Positions 26,144-35,571 of a DNA stretch of 64,000 nt are shown here, in pieces (the stretch's first letter is position 1; each line of letters opens with the position of its first letter). The notes beneath the pieces are model-generated. The model worked only from the letters and a program-made list of their open reading frames with translations. It searched no databases and had not been told where the DNA came from. The stretch is from assembly GCF_009646115.1 (NCBI RefSeq), contig NZ_CP045720.1, positions 2,108,001-2,172,000 of the forward strand. Reading direction: 5' to 3'. This stretch comes from Pantoea eucalypti (GTDB lineage: Bacteria > Pseudomonadota > Gammaproteobacteria > Enterobacterales > Enterobacteriaceae). Made by a program: the position numbers and the translations under genes.

Positions 26144-27497
26144 GGATTTTTTCCTCTTGAGGTTTGGTGGATTTGCCGTTAACAAACCAGGCAAGCGCGG
26201 TAACAAAAGCAATAAACAGGGCGACGAACAGCCAGTTATTCTGGAAGGCGTGGCCGAGCACCAGGCCGGTACTGATGACGTCGGAGTCACTGAAGGTCAC
26301 GCCGGTGAAGCCGTAGCTCTCCAGCATTGGCACCAGGATGGCGGGCAGAATGGTGATAAAGAGTCCGTGGACGAAGCCGCCGATCATCGCGCCGCGTCGT
26401 CCGCCCATGGCATTACCAAAGACCCCGGCGGTGCCCCCGGCAAAGAAGTTGGTCAGCAGTCCCGGCAGGATCATCGCCAGTCCAAACATCGGGAAGACGA
26501 GCATGCCAACGATGGAGCCGAGCGTGGTGGCGAGGAATCCGACAATCACCGCGTTCGGGGCGTAAGGAAACATCACCGGGCAGTCCAGCGCCGGTTTGGC
26601 ATCGGGTACCACGCGCATGGCGATGCCCCGGAAGGCAGGCACCAGCTCGTTGAGCAGCAGGCGGACACCGCTGTAGAGCACAAAGACCCCGGCCACGAAC
26701 TGAATCGACTGCATAAAGGCGTACATCAGGTAGTTCATGCCGTTGCTGTACTGGGCAATGAATGCCGGACCGGCCGCCACGGCGGGGATCAGGTACATCG
26801 GCACCATCACCAGCGCCATCGACAGATAGGTATCCTGCAGAAACTTAAAGTTATCGGGCAGCTTCAGGTCTTCGGTGGAGCGCGATCCTTTGCCCACCAC
26901 TTTGGCGACCGCCGCCGTGACCAGATAGCCAATGGTGCAGAAGTGACCCAGCGCCACATCGTCGGAGTCGGTGATACGCCGCACCACCGGCTGTGCCAGT
27001 GCGGGCATCACGACCGCCATAATCCCGCCGAAGATGCCGCCGGTCAGGATCAGCGGCAGGCCAGTCAGCCCCGCTTTGTAGCCGATGACAGCGCCAATCG
27101 TCGCCATCCATAACAGAGCCTGGCCGGTCAGGAAGATGTACTTAAACGGTGTCAGCCGCGCGATGATGATATTGACGATAAAGATCACCAGCAGCGTCAG
27201 CGCCACTTCAGATCCCAGCTCACGGTTAGCCAGTCCGGCGATAGCGGCTACATCGGTGATATAGCCGCGCATACCAAAGCCGTGGGTAAAAATGGTATTG
27301 AGGAACGTCAGCGTCCCCACAATAATATTGATACCCGCCATCATAATTAAAAAGCCGAGCAGGGTTTTAAAGGTGCCTTCCACCACCTTGCCTGCTGATT
27401 TCTTCTGCAGCAGCAGACCAATCAGCGCAATAAACGCGATCAGAATTGAGGCCTGCCCCAGCAGATCTTTTACCAGGAAGTCGATCACACTATTCAT
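26130..27497 (-). CDS. PTS EIIC, ascorbate/UlaA-type
   Basis: A 455-residue membrane permease of the ascorbate-galactitol PTS superfamily (LLLQKKSAGKVVEGTFKTLLGFLIMMAGINIIVGTL, LKLPDNFKFLQDTYLSMALVM, DCPVMFPYAPNAVIVGF). About 10-11 helices are predicted. It overlaps the IIB gene by 8 bases. The superfamily also carries pentitols and other sugars, so L-ascorbate is not certain; the accompanying PFK and aldolase point to a hexose or ketose route. Confidence 0.88.
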   Translation of the reverse strand: MNSVIDFLVKDLLGQASILIAFIALIGLLLQKKSAGKVVEGTFKTLLGFLIMMAGINIIVGTLTFLNTIFTHGFGMRGYITDVAAIAGLANRELGSEVALTLLVIFIVNIIIARLTPFKYIFLTGQALLWMATIGAVIGYKAGLTGLPLILTGGIFGGIMAVVMPALAQPVVRRITDSDDVALGHFCTIGYLVTAAVAKVVGKGSRSTEDLKLPDNFKFLQDTYLSMALVMVPMYLIPAVAAGPAFIAQYSNGMNYLMYAFMQSIQFVAGVFVLYSGVRLLLNELVPAFRGIAMRVVPDAKPALDCPVMFPYAPNAVIVGFLATTLGSIVGMLVFPMFGLAMILPGLLTNFFAGGTAGVFGNAMGGRRGAMIGGFVHGLFITILPAILVPMLESYGFTGVTFSDSDVISTGLVLGHAFQNNWLFVALFIAFVTALAWFVNGKSTKPQEEKIHETL

Positions 27498-27804
27498 GGG
27501 CAGCGACCTTCTCGTTACGTTCTTTTAAAAAGGCCAGGATCTTCTGCTCTATTTCCACTTTATCGGTGAGCCGGTTAAGAATAATGACCCGTTTAATCTG
27601 TTCCGGACTGGCGTCGGCATTTAATACATCGGCAAAGGCTTTTTGCGTCAGGATCATATCTGACTTAAATGCATTCGCTTCTGAAATGGTGGTGTGATCG
27701 ATATCGGCCTCAATTTCCAGTTTTTTTAATACTGCTTTTGCGCTCATCTCAATCGCAAAACTGGATCCTAATCCACAACCACAGACACATAATATTTTCA
27801 GCAT
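27490..27804 (-). CDS. PTS EIIB, ascorbate/galactitol type
   Basis: A 104-residue IIB protein with the phosphocysteine loop VCGCGLGSSF near the N-terminus (Cys8 by alignment with UlaB/GatB). GAGGA precedes the ATG. It passes phosphate from IIA to the sugar at IIC. Confidence 0.88.
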   Translation of the reverse strand: MLKILCVCGCGLGSSFAIEMSAKAVLKKLEIEADIDHTTISEANAFKSDMILTQKAFADVLNADASPEQIKRVIILNRLTDKVEIEQKILAFLKERNEKVAAHE

Positions 27805-27813
27805 GGTTTTTCC

Positions 27814-28794
27814 TCACACTATATTGAGTTGTTTAGCGAGTTTGTAATGGTGCCCGTCAATATCGACCAAGCGTTTTTGCATGCTTAATAAATCAATCGG
27901 GATCGGTTTATTGCTGCCATTAATAATGACCGCTTTATTCCGCATGCCTGACTGAATACAACGCACCACTTCACTGGCCATAATGGTGCCCTGATAAATT
28001 TCTTCGCAGGTGGGATCACCATTGCGCAGTCCGTAACCGAGAATAGTTTTACGGATGCGTACGCCAATAAGCGGCTCAAGCTGTTTGATTAAGGTGTCGA
28101 TCGCCCCCTGAAAACCGGGCGAATATTCACGGGTGTAGCCTTCTGAACAGAGGATGACCACGCTGTTCTGTTCGGCCAGCCGTCCGGTAATACGCTGCGC
28201 CAGTTGTGGCAAAGGAATCTGGCACTCCGGAATCAGGGCGATATCCGCATTGGATTTAATCGCCGATTGCAGCGTTAATTCGCCGCAATAGCCGCCGAGT
28301 AACTCCAGCATAAAAACCCGGCCCGGTAAGGCGCGCCCGGTATTACGCAGTTTTGCGACCTCTTTTAATACCTGTTCGCAGGCGGTAGAAAATCCCAGCG
28401 TGTAATCACTGCCGAAGACATCATTGTCGATGGTCATACCGACGCCGAAACAATTAACGCCAGACTCCGACAGGATGTGGAGAAACTGCAGCGATCCGTC
28501 ACCGCCTGCCATGATTAATACGTCAATACGTGCGCTTTTAAGCTGGCGCGCAATTAAATCATATTCGCTGCGCACCAGTTTCTTTTGCGTCCTTCCGGAC
28601 TGCATCACCGGAATCGGGGCGATGGCAAAGTCGAGCAGATCGCGCTGGCTGATATCACGATGGTTATTTGCCAGAAGGCCGGGAATGCCGCCGTCAAATA
28701 TCACCATCTCAGCCTGCGCGAGACGCCCTATCTGGAAGACAAAGTTATTTATTCCGGTGACATCCCCGCCACTGATCACCATTCCAATGCGCAT
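27814..28794 (-). CDS. 6-phosphofructokinase-like sugar-phosphate kinase
   Basis: A 326-residue PFK-A family protein with the nucleotide loop GGDVTGINNF, MAGGDGS, catalytic TIDNDVFGSDYTLGFSTA, and EGYTREYSPG. In PfkA the next motif is MGR (Arg162), which contacts the fructose-6-phosphate phosphate; here it reads ELLGGYCGEL, so the Arg is replaced by Gly. That suggests a changed phosphosugar substrate. The ATG at 28794 follows GAGGGA; a GTG three codons upstream is less likely. It is the first gene of the PTS operon. Confidence 0.83.
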   Translation of the reverse strand: MRIGMVISGGDVTGINNFVFQIGRLAQAEMVIFDGGIPGLLANNHRDISQRDLLDFAIAPIPVMQSGRTQKKLVRSEYDLIARQLKSARIDVLIMAGGDGSLQFLHILSESGVNCFGVGMTIDNDVFGSDYTLGFSTACEQVLKEVAKLRNTGRALPGRVFMLELLGGYCGELTLQSAIKSNADIALIPECQIPLPQLAQRITGRLAEQNSVVILCSEGYTREYSPGFQGAIDTLIKQLEPLIGVRIRKTILGYGLRNGDPTCEEIYQGTIMASEVVRCIQSGMRNKAVIINGSNKPIPIDLLSMQKRLVDIDGHHYKLAKQLNIV

Positions 28795-29207
28795 TTCCCT
28801 CACCCCGCTGGCTTACTCTGCTGAGGGCCATTCTTCCGGTTCACGGGGTTGCTATTTGCAGAGGAGATCACAGTTACGCGCGGTATTTTTCGGGCAGGCG
28901 TGTTGACAGCAGTAGCTTAAGGCCTTTATTTGTGAGCTGAGTCACTCTATTCCAACTTATTACTTCACGGACGAATCAATACAAATCATCAGCTTAGGTT
29001 GCCGAACAGGTTTTTGATTTGGCCAACAGAATAACGAATGATCGGGCATAAAAATGGCATTGCGAATTTGTGACTTTCACCTCATTTTTCCCTGTTCTGG
29101 CCCGGTTCAGGCGATTAAAATAGTTTTTATCGGGAGGGCTGGATTATTCAGTGCACGTAAAAAAGGGAATATTTCAGGAGAGGCAGGAAAGGAAGAAAAA
29201 TGAATCA
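28795..29207. other. Non-coding region upstream of the PTS operon
   Basis: About 400 bases without a supported gene. It holds the presumed promoter of the leftward PTS operon, a CRP site and AT-rich stretches around 29040-29140. No repeat or RNA gene was recognised. Confidence 0.5.
28931..28946. promoter_or_regulatory. CRP-binding site upstream of the PTS operon
   Basis: TGTGAGCTGAGTCACT matches TGTGA-N6-TCACA at 9 of 10 core positions. It is 137 bases upstream of the PFK-like start, consistent with catabolite control of a sugar operon. Confidence 0.6.
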
Positions 29208-29232
29208 GGGGCGCAGCGAGCTGCTGCGCCCC
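29208..29232 (-). terminator. Hairpin after yceI-like gene
   Basis: GGGGCGCAGC and GCTGCGCCCC form a perfect 10-bp stem with a 5-base loop, six bases after the stop of the YceI-like gene. On the minus strand it is followed by TGATTCATTTTTC, a broken T-run, so termination may be partial. Confidence 0.6.
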
Positions 29233-29238
29233 ACACAC

Positions 29239-29823
29239 TTATTTCGCGTAAGCTTCGGTAGACAGCGTCAGGGTGACGTCGTCGCTTACCGCCGGGACAT
29301 ATTTGTCCAGCCTGAAGTCAGAACGCTTGATGGTGCCGGTGGCATCAAAACCAATCGCCTGCTTCTTCACCATCGGATGCTCGCCCTGCTTGTTCAGCGT
29401 GGCGTGCAGCGTAACAGGCTTAGTGATCCCTTTCAGGGTCAGGTTACCTTCAACGTCAAATTTGTTGTCGCCCTTTGCAACCACTTTGGTGCTGTGGAAG
29501 GTCGCAGTTGGGTATTTGGCCGTGTCGAAATACTCAGCGCCTTTGAACTCTTTGGTCAGCGCCGCAACATGGCTGTCGATTTTGCTGACTGGCAGGGTTA
29601 CGTCAACGCGTGATGCTTCCGGATGATCTTTATCAAACACCAGCGTACCGGTTGCATCCGGAATATCCGCGGTAGGATTTGAGAAGCCAAAATGGTTCCA
29701 GGCCACAATGACAGACGTATGCTCAGGATTCAGCTGGTAGTGCATCGCCTCAGCCTGAGATAACGGGGCGTAAAGGGTAGCAGCGGCTAACAGGGGCAGT
29801 GCGATACGTTTGAAGTTCTTCAC
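29239..29823 (-). CDS. YceI-family periplasmic lipid-binding protein
   Basis: A 194-residue secreted protein with a signal peptide (MKNFKRIALPLLAAATLYAPLSQAEA). The YceI lipocalin-like barrel follows (YQLNPEHTSVIVAWNHFGFSNP, FKGAEYFDTAKYPTATFHSTKV, GNLTLKGITKPVTLHATLN, GFDATGTIKRSDF). Relatives bind polyisoprenoids and respond to base or osmotic stress. GTG at 29823 is chosen over TTG at 29829 because AAGGA is spaced correctly from it. Confidence 0.9.
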   Translation of the reverse strand: MKNFKRIALPLLAAATLYAPLSQAEAMHYQLNPEHTSVIVAWNHFGFSNPTADIPDATGTLVFDKDHPEASRVDVTLPVSKIDSHVAALTKEFKGAEYFDTAKYPTATFHSTKVVAKGDNKFDVEGNLTLKGITKPVTLHATLNKQGEHPMVKKQAIGFDATGTIKRSDFRLDKYVPAVSDDVTLTLSTEAYAK

Positions 29824-29938
29824 AGTCAATTCCTTATCCGGACAAAAGTGAACTGAGTGTGGTTCAGTTAGCCCGGAATAGACAGTGAAGAGATTTGTCC
29901 GTAATTTTCAAATAAATTCAGCAACTTTATATCGGGCG

Positions 29939-32215
29939 CTATACATTTTCTCCCCCGGTAAACAGCACGCGCCAGCGGCGGCGATCCTGAATCAGTGTGC
30001 GGTGCAGCTGTTGCAGATCGGTAAGGGTCAGCGCCTCTATCTGCGCCGCATCCGGTTCTGCCAGACCATTTTCACGGCGTAACTGCGCCAGTGGCTGCGC
30101 CACTTCCCGGCTCAGCAGACGCGTTTTCAGTGCCACCAGGTCACACTCTGCCAGCGTCTCGTTAAGGGAACGCAGGAAGTTGCGGCAGTAGCGCAACAGT
30201 GACAGCGCGCTGTAATCGGGCGACTGCAGCGCAAACACTACGCCGTCTTCATCGGCACAGCGCATATAGCGGCTGTTAACGACATACCCTATAGGTTGTT
30301 CAACCCGATAGCGCTGGAAGAAACGCGGCTCGTAGATCAGCGCCAGCGCACGTAATGCCGCAAGCTGTTCAGGACGGTGCAGTGGAATAAACAGCAACAG
30401 CGCGTTATCCGTACTGGCGTGCAGCAGACGCGTCATGCCCGTTTGTGTGGTCATACGTTTTGGTGGCGTGTCAGGGTTAACCGGCAGCGACAGCGCGCTC
30501 AGCCGCCTGGCAATCAGCGAATGCAGCGCCGCGTTGCCGCCTTTAAGCGCCGCCCGCCAGCAATCCGGCGCAAAGGTCGCTGCCAGCTGATAAGGCAGCT
30601 GCTGCTGCAGCGCGCGGATTGCGATGCTTTCGACAGGTGACGGCAGGTTTGCCTCAACCGGCAGCGACAGTGCACAGACAATCTGGCTCAGCGCCTGATC
30701 AGTGACCGCCTCATCTGTCGTCAGCTGAAGCGTGAGCTGCCATACGCCCTCTACTTCCTGCCAGCAGCCGTTACCGCCCTGGTGACGCAGCGCAGCAAAC
30801 AGCGGACGCAACCGCCGCCCCAGCGCTTCGCCCACCTCGGCGGTAAACGTTGAGTAAAACTCGGGTCGCAGAATCAGCACGGGGTTCGGGTTATCTGACT
30901 GATAATGCGGTAACGCCACCGACTCTTCGGGCAGAGGATCAGGCGTAATGGCGGCATCAAGCGGATAGAATGTGAAATTCACCGCGGGCAGCGCGTCAGG
31001 TGGTGCTGGCTGCCAGTGGGTCAGTGCCAGACTGTAACCCTGTGTGATGAGATTTTCTGCTGCCGGTTGCGGCGTACAGCAGAGCAGGGTGCCCGGCGCG
31101 GCATTAAGCCTCTCCAGCAACAGCAACAGTGCTGGCAGCGCTTCATCAGGCGCAAAGCCAACGGCGCGCTGACGGAGTTGCTCCATAGGTGACAACGTCA
31201 CAAATCGTTGCTGAGCAAGCTGATGATAGTGCTGATGCTGTGCCTCACCGGTCTGGCTCAGTGCCTGCACGTAGCTATCAATCAGCGCATTCACGGTTTC
31301 TGGCATCTCAGTTTCGACGCCCAGCGCCAGCCAGAGCGCACCGCCCGCCTGATAGATCCACTTCAGCTCCAGCGTCTCCGCCAGCCCCTGCTCACGCAGC
31401 GTTGCCAGCAGCGATCCGGGCGCCTCATCCAGTAAAAATTCACGCCACAAAGTGACACCGTCACTGCTTTCAATCAGCCAGGTGCGCCATAATGCTGGCG
31501 AGGCGCTACCCGCCAGTTGCCAGCAGGTCTGGCTGTTCAGCTGCGGCGGGGGCAGATCCTGTTGCCACTGACCAGCAGGCAGCGCGCTGGCAAACTGACG
31601 TGCCAGCTGCTCCAGTTCATCCAGTGACTGCGGTCCCTGTAGCCAGAGCCGCATATTACTGGCGAAATAGTAACGCTGATGGAACTGACGCAGCGCCCGT
31701 TGCAGCGCAGACATCTCGTCGCCAAAGCTCGCCCGGCTGCCGATATGGAAGCGCTGAAATTCCGCAGGTGATTGCGCGGAATGCAGCAGTGCCGCTTCGA
31801 TGCGGGATGGCTCATGGCGCTGCAACAGCTGATACTCGGCGTCAATCACCGCCACTTCCTGCGCGATGGCCTGATTATCCAGCAGCGGAGAGACGAGCAT
31901 ATCCTGAAGTCGGGCCAGCCCGTCAGCCAGCAACGACGGCGTCACCTCAAAGAAAAACGCGCTGCGCCGGGCCAGCGTGGTGGCGTTGACCTTCCCGCCC
32001 TGGGTCTGAATCCAGCTCATCAGCCGGCCCTCATCAGGCCAGCCGCTGCTGCCGGTGAACAGCAGATGCTCCAGCAGATGCGCCAGTCCGGGCCAGCGTT
32101 CTGGCTCATCGTGGCTCCCTGCACCCACCTGAATCAGGGCAGCGGCCTGGCTGGCATCTGCCTGATGCACCAGTTCAATCATCAGACCGTTTATCACCAG
32201 GCCGCGCGTTTTCAT
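29939..32215 (-). CDS. pqqF: PqqF, M16-type metalloprotease of PQQ biosynthesis
   Basis: A 758-residue insulinase-like zinc protease with the inverted HxxEH motif in LAHLLEHLLFTGSSG (His46, Glu49, His50). The downstream Glu-containing helix is present (AVIDAEYQLLQRHEPSRIEAALLHS). It trims the PqqA peptide during PQQ maturation. The start overlaps the pqqE stop (TGATG). It is the last gene of the leftward pqqABCDEF cluster. Confidence 0.93.
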   Translation of the reverse strand: MKTRGLVINGLMIELVHQADASQAAALIQVGAGSHDEPERWPGLAHLLEHLLFTGSSGWPDEGRLMSWIQTQGGKVNATTLARRSAFFFEVTPSLLADGLARLQDMLVSPLLDNQAIAQEVAVIDAEYQLLQRHEPSRIEAALLHSAQSPAEFQRFHIGSRASFGDEMSALQRALRQFHQRYYFASNMRLWLQGPQSLDELEQLARQFASALPAGQWQQDLPPPQLNSQTCWQLAGSASPALWRTWLIESSDGVTLWREFLLDEAPGSLLATLREQGLAETLELKWIYQAGGALWLALGVETEMPETVNALIDSYVQALSQTGEAQHQHYHQLAQQRFVTLSPMEQLRQRAVGFAPDEALPALLLLLERLNAAPGTLLCCTPQPAAENLITQGYSLALTHWQPAPPDALPAVNFTFYPLDAAITPDPLPEESVALPHYQSDNPNPVLILRPEFYSTFTAEVGEALGRRLRPLFAALRHQGGNGCWQEVEGVWQLTLQLTTDEAVTDQALSQIVCALSLPVEANLPSPVESIAIRALQQQLPYQLAATFAPDCWRAALKGGNAALHSLIARRLSALSLPVNPDTPPKRMTTQTGMTRLLHASTDNALLLFIPLHRPEQLAALRALALIYEPRFFQRYRVEQPIGYVVNSRYMRCADEDGVVFALQSPDYSALSLLRYCRNFLRSLNETLAECDLVALKTRLLSREVAQPLAQLRRENGLAEPDAAQIEALTLTDLQQLHRTLIQDRRRWRVLFTGGENV

Positions 32216-33357
32216 CAGAGGTTCCGTGTTTTGTAGATCAGTTGCGAGTTGCTGCGGTTACGGAACTGCAGCTGACCAATTTTAATGTCGCTGCAATCCG
32301 CCTCACGCCGGGCTTCAAGGATTTTGCCGTGATGCGGCGATTTGCTGCAGACCGGATCGGTGTTGTCGGCATTGCCGGTCAGCATGAAAGCCTGACAGCG
32401 ACAGCCGCCAAAATCTTTCTCTTTCTCATCACAGGAGCGGCACGGCTCCGGCATCCAGTCGAAACCGCGATAACGGTTAAAGCCAAACGAGTTATACCAG
32501 ATATCGTCCAGGCTTTGCGTCAGTACAGAGGGAAATTCCACCGGCAGCTGGCGCGCACTGTGACACGGCAGCGCCGTGCCCTCTGGCGTCACGCTGAGGA
32601 AGATAGCGCCCCAGCCACCCATGCAGGGCTTGGGTCGCTCTTCGTAGTAGTCTGGCGTCACAAACAGCAGGTTGGTCAGATTGCCGGTGGTGCTCATCCG
32701 CTCACGGTAGGTTTTCACCACGGCTTCCGCACGGGCGATCTGCTCACGTGTCGGCAGCAGACCTTCACGGTTAAGCTGCGCCCAGCCGTAGAACTGACAG
32801 GTCGCCAGTTCAACGTCATCTGCCTCCAGCTCAATACAGAGGTCAATGATTTTATCGATCTGATCGATGTTATGACGATGCAGCACGAAGTTCAGCACCA
32901 TCGGATAGCCGTGGGCTTTCACCGCTTTCGCCATCTCCAGCTTCTGCTGAAACGCTTTTTTCGATCCCGCCAGCGCCGCATTCAGGGTTTCGTCACTCGC
33001 CTGGAAGCTGATCTGGATATGATCCAGACCCGCTTCGCTGAACGCATCCAGCTTCTTCTCGGTCAGGCCAATGCCGGAGGTGATCAGGTTGGTATAGAAG
33101 CCAAGGTCGCGCGCCGCCTTGATCAGCTCAGGCAGATCTTTTCGCACCAGCGGCTCGCCGCCGGAAAATCCGAGCTGAACGCTGCCCATCGCGCGCGCCT
33201 GACGAAAGACTTCGATCCACTGCTCAGTCGTCAGCTCCTTCTCCTGCTGGGCGAAATCCAGCGGGTTAGAGCAGTAGGGACACTGCAGCGGACAGCGATA
33301 GGTCAGCTCTGCCAGCAGCCAGAGCGGCGGATTCACACCAGGTTTATGCGGGGTCAC
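32215..33357 (-). CDS. pqqE: PqqE, radical SAM PqqA peptide cross-linking enzyme
   Basis: A 380-residue radical SAM protein with the CxxxCxxC cluster motif in [11 protein letters not shown] (Cys22, 26, 29) and GGEPLV. A SPASM-type Cys-rich C-terminus follows ([40 protein letters not shown]). It links Glu and Tyr in PqqA, with PqqD as chaperone. The start is put at GTG 33357, overlapping pqqD by 14 bases, because it aligns with known PqqE N-termini ([18 protein letters not shown]). An ATG at 33381 gives eight more residues. Confidence 0.93.
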   Translation of the reverse strand: MTPHKPGVNPPLWLLAELTYRCPLQCPYCSNPLDFAQQEKELTTEQWIEVFRQARAMGSVQLGFSGGEPLVRKDLPELIKAARDLGFYTNLITSGIGLTEKKLDAFSEAGLDHIQISFQASDETLNAALAGSKKAFQQKLEMAKAVKAHGYPMVLNFVLHRHNIDQIDKIIDLCIELEADDVELATCQFYGWAQLNREGLLPTREQIARAEAVVKTYRERMSTTGNLTNLLFVTPDYYEERPKPCMGGWGAIFLSVTPEGTALPCHSARQLPVEFPSVLTQSLDDIWYNSFGFNRYRGFDWMPEPCRSCDEKEKDFGGCRCQAFMLTGNADNTDPVCSKSPHHGKILEARREADCSDIKIGQLQFRNRSNSQLIYKTRNL

Positions 33358-33622
33358 GGAACTGTATCCACTTCTGTTCATAGGCTGACTGCAGGAATTC
33401 TAAGACGTCCGGACCCACGCCGCCCGCTTCCGGAAAACGGTTATCCAGGGTCGCGATAATCGCGGCGATATTCTGTTTGCCATCCACCAGCTCAAGAATG
33501 GCGGCGGCGGTTTCGTTCAGCTTTGCCATGCCTTCAGGATAAAGCACCACGTGCGTATCCTGAGCAGCTTCCCACTGCATACGGTAGCCGCGACGAAACG
33601 CGGCAATCGAGTTTTCATTCAT
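33344..33622 (-). CDS. pqqD: PqqD, PqqA peptide chaperone
   Basis: A 92-residue protein with the PqqD pattern [42 protein letters not shown] and [19 protein letters not shown]. It binds PqqA and presents it to PqqE. It is three bases from pqqC and overlaps pqqE. Confidence 0.93.
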   Translation of the reverse strand: MNENSIAAFRRGYRMQWEAAQDTHVVLYPEGMAKLNETAAAILELVDGKQNIAAIIATLDNRFPEAGGVGPDVLEFLQSAYEQKWIQFRDPA

Positions 33623-33625
33623 CTG

Positions 33626-34381
33626 TTATACCAGTCGGGTGGTGTGCCACGCCGCCTTGTCTGTGACGGTGTGATAAGGCGGACGTTTCAGCTCGTAAGC
33701 CATGGTCATGGCGTCCAGCATGCTCCATAAAATATCGAGCTTAAACTGCAAAATTTCCAGCATCCGGTTCTGCGTTTCAGCGGTAGTGAAGTACTCCAGC
33801 GCCAGCGCCAGACCATGCTCCACATCGCGGTTCGCCTGACCCAGGCGGCTGCGGAAGTAGAAATAGCCCTCTTCTTTGATCCATGGATAGTGCTGCGGCC
33901 AGCTCTCAAGCCGTGACTGGTGGATCTGCGGAGCGAACAGTTCGGTGAGCGAGCTGCAGGCCGCCTCCTGCCAGTTGGCGCGGCGGGCGAAGTTAATGTA
34001 AGCATCCACCGCAAAACGCACGCCCGGCAGCACATGCTGCTCTGACAAGAGTTCTTCGCGCGTCAGACCGACCGCCTCGCCCAGCCGCAGCCAGGCCTCA
34101 ATGCCGCCCTCTTCGCCATTGCTGCCGTCGTGGTCAAGGATGCGCTGAACCCATTTGCGGCGGGTCGCCGGATCGGGACAGTTAGCCATGATCGCCGCAT
34201 CTTTTAGCGGAATGGTGGTCTGGTAATAGAAGCGGTTTGCCACCCAGCCCTGAATCTGCTCGCGCGTGGCCTGACCGTTATGCATCGCAATGTGATACGG
34301 GTGATGGATATGGTAGTAAGCGCCTTTGTCGCGCAGGGCCTGTTCAAAAGCCTGTGGTGACAGCGTGTCAGTGATCTGCAT
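33626..34381 (-). CDS. pqqC: PqqC, cofactorless PQQ synthase
   Basis: A 251-residue all-helical oxidase that carries out the last ring closure and oxidation to PQQ. Family residues are visible in [52 protein letters not shown] and [25 protein letters not shown]. It starts four bases after pqqB. Confidence 0.95.
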   Translation of the reverse strand: MQITDTLSPQAFEQALRDKGAYYHIHHPYHIAMHNGQATREQIQGWVANRFYYQTTIPLKDAAIMANCPDPATRRKWVQRILDHDGSNGEEGGIEAWLRLGEAVGLTREELLSEQHVLPGVRFAVDAYINFARRANWQEAACSSLTELFAPQIHQSRLESWPQHYPWIKEEGYFYFRSRLGQANRDVEHGLALALEYFTTAETQNRMLEILQFKLDILWSMLDAMTMAYELKRPPYHTVTDKAAWHTTRLV

Positions 34382-34384
34382 GAT

Positions 34385-35302
34385 TTAGCCCTGAAGGTGG
34401 ATCGCCATCCCGTCCCAGCTCACATCTATTCCCTGCTCCGTCAGAAACTGACGCTGCGGTGACTGCTCGTTAAGGATCGGATTGGTGTTGTTAATGTGGA
34501 TCAGAATTTTGCGTCTGGCCGGCAGAGACGCCAGCAACGCCATCAGTCCCTGCTCTTCCGCCAGCGCCAGATGGCCCATCGCCTTGCCGGTGTTGTGACC
34601 CACGCCGGTAGCCAGCAGCTCATCATCCTGCCAGACGGTGCCATCAATCAGCAGGCAATCCGCTTTTTGCAGCCACGGCAATATCACCGCATCGGGCTCG
34701 CCCAGACCTGGTGCGTAGAGCAGCGTCTGGCCATTCGCCCGGTTTTCAATAAACAGCGCCACGTTGTGGCCGGCAAGCGGCCTGTCGCGGAAGGGCGAGT
34801 AAGGCGGTGCATTGCTGATAATGGGAATCGCCGTGAACTGCAGATCTGTGCAGACATCGACGCTGAACGGCGTCAGTGGCGCAATCGGCCGGTGCTGTAA
34901 GCCGCCATTCCAGTGGGTGAGCATCGGAAAGATCGGGAAGCCGGTGCTGAGGTCAGCATGCACTTCCGGCGTACACCACACCTGATGCGGGCAGCCTTCA
35001 CGCAGGCTCAGTAGCCCGGTGGTGTGATCGATCTGGCTGTCGGTGAGGATAATCCCCCCAATCGCCGTGCCGCGCAGCACGCCCTGGCGGGTCAGTTCTG
35101 GCGTATGCAGGATCTGCTGGCTGATATCGGGTGAAGCGTTGCATAGCACCCAGTCTTCGCCGTTATCGCTCAGGATAATTGACGATTGCGTGCGTGCCTG
35201 GGCCTGAATCGTGCCATTACGCACGCCGTGGCAGTTGGCGCAGTTACAGTTCCACTGCGGAAATCCGCCACCCGCGGCTGAACCGAGGATTTTGATAAAC
35301 AT
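34385..35302 (-). CDS. pqqB: PqqB, metallo-beta-lactamase-fold oxygenase
   Basis: A 305-residue protein with the PqqB start [21 protein letters not shown]. The metal motif is [17 protein letters not shown], and [19 protein letters not shown] follows. It hydroxylates the Glu-Tyr intermediate in PQQ formation. It follows pqqA after a terminator-like hairpin. Confidence 0.95.
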   Translation of the reverse strand: MFIKILGSAAGGGFPQWNCNCANCHGVRNGTIQAQARTQSSIILSDNGEDWVLCNASPDISQQILHTPELTRQGVLRGTAIGGIILTDSQIDHTTGLLSLREGCPHQVWCTPEVHADLSTGFPIFPMLTHWNGGLQHRPIAPLTPFSVDVCTDLQFTAIPIISNAPPYSPFRDRPLAGHNVALFIENRANGQTLLYAPGLGEPDAVILPWLQKADCLLIDGTVWQDDELLATGVGHNTGKAMGHLALAEEQGLMALLASLPARRKILIHINNTNPILNEQSPQRQFLTEQGIDVSWDGMAIHLQG

Positions 35303-35320
35303 AGAGGAAAACCAGAAGTT

Positions 35321-35349
35321 GAAAAAAAATGCCCGCTCAGAGGGCGGGC
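35321..35349 (-). terminator. Terminator/attenuator between pqqA and pqqB
   Basis: Read leftward, TGCCCGC-7-base loop-GCGGGCA is followed by eight T's, seven bases after the pqqA stop and 19 before the pqqB start. It should stop most transcripts after pqqA and keep the peptide substrate in excess over the enzymes. Confidence 0.9.
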
Positions 35350-35356
35350 AGAACGA

Positions 35357-35428
35357 TTAACGGTTGGAGATGTACAGAGTGACTTCCAGACCGAGACGCA
35401 TATCAACGAAAGTTGGTTTTTTCCACAT
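35357..35428 (-). CDS. pqqA: PqqA, ribosomal precursor peptide of PQQ
   Basis: A 23-residue peptide beginning MWKKPTFVDMRLGLEVTLYI. Glu15 and Tyr19 of the E-V-T-L-Y core become the PQQ carbon skeleton. AAGAGGAAG lies before the ATG. It is the first gene of the cluster. Confidence 0.96.
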   Translation of the reverse strand: MWKKPTFVDMRLGLEVTLYISNR

Positions 35429-35571
35429 GAGTTACTTCCTCTTGGTTAACAGTAAAAAAGCTGTCTGAAATCAGCGTGACCGGCAATGAATGAGACGGCC
35501 GTCACAATTTCCAGGCAGATGTTGCGCCAATGGCGCGTCGGGATCAAGTCCGGAACGTAAGGAAATTGTTA

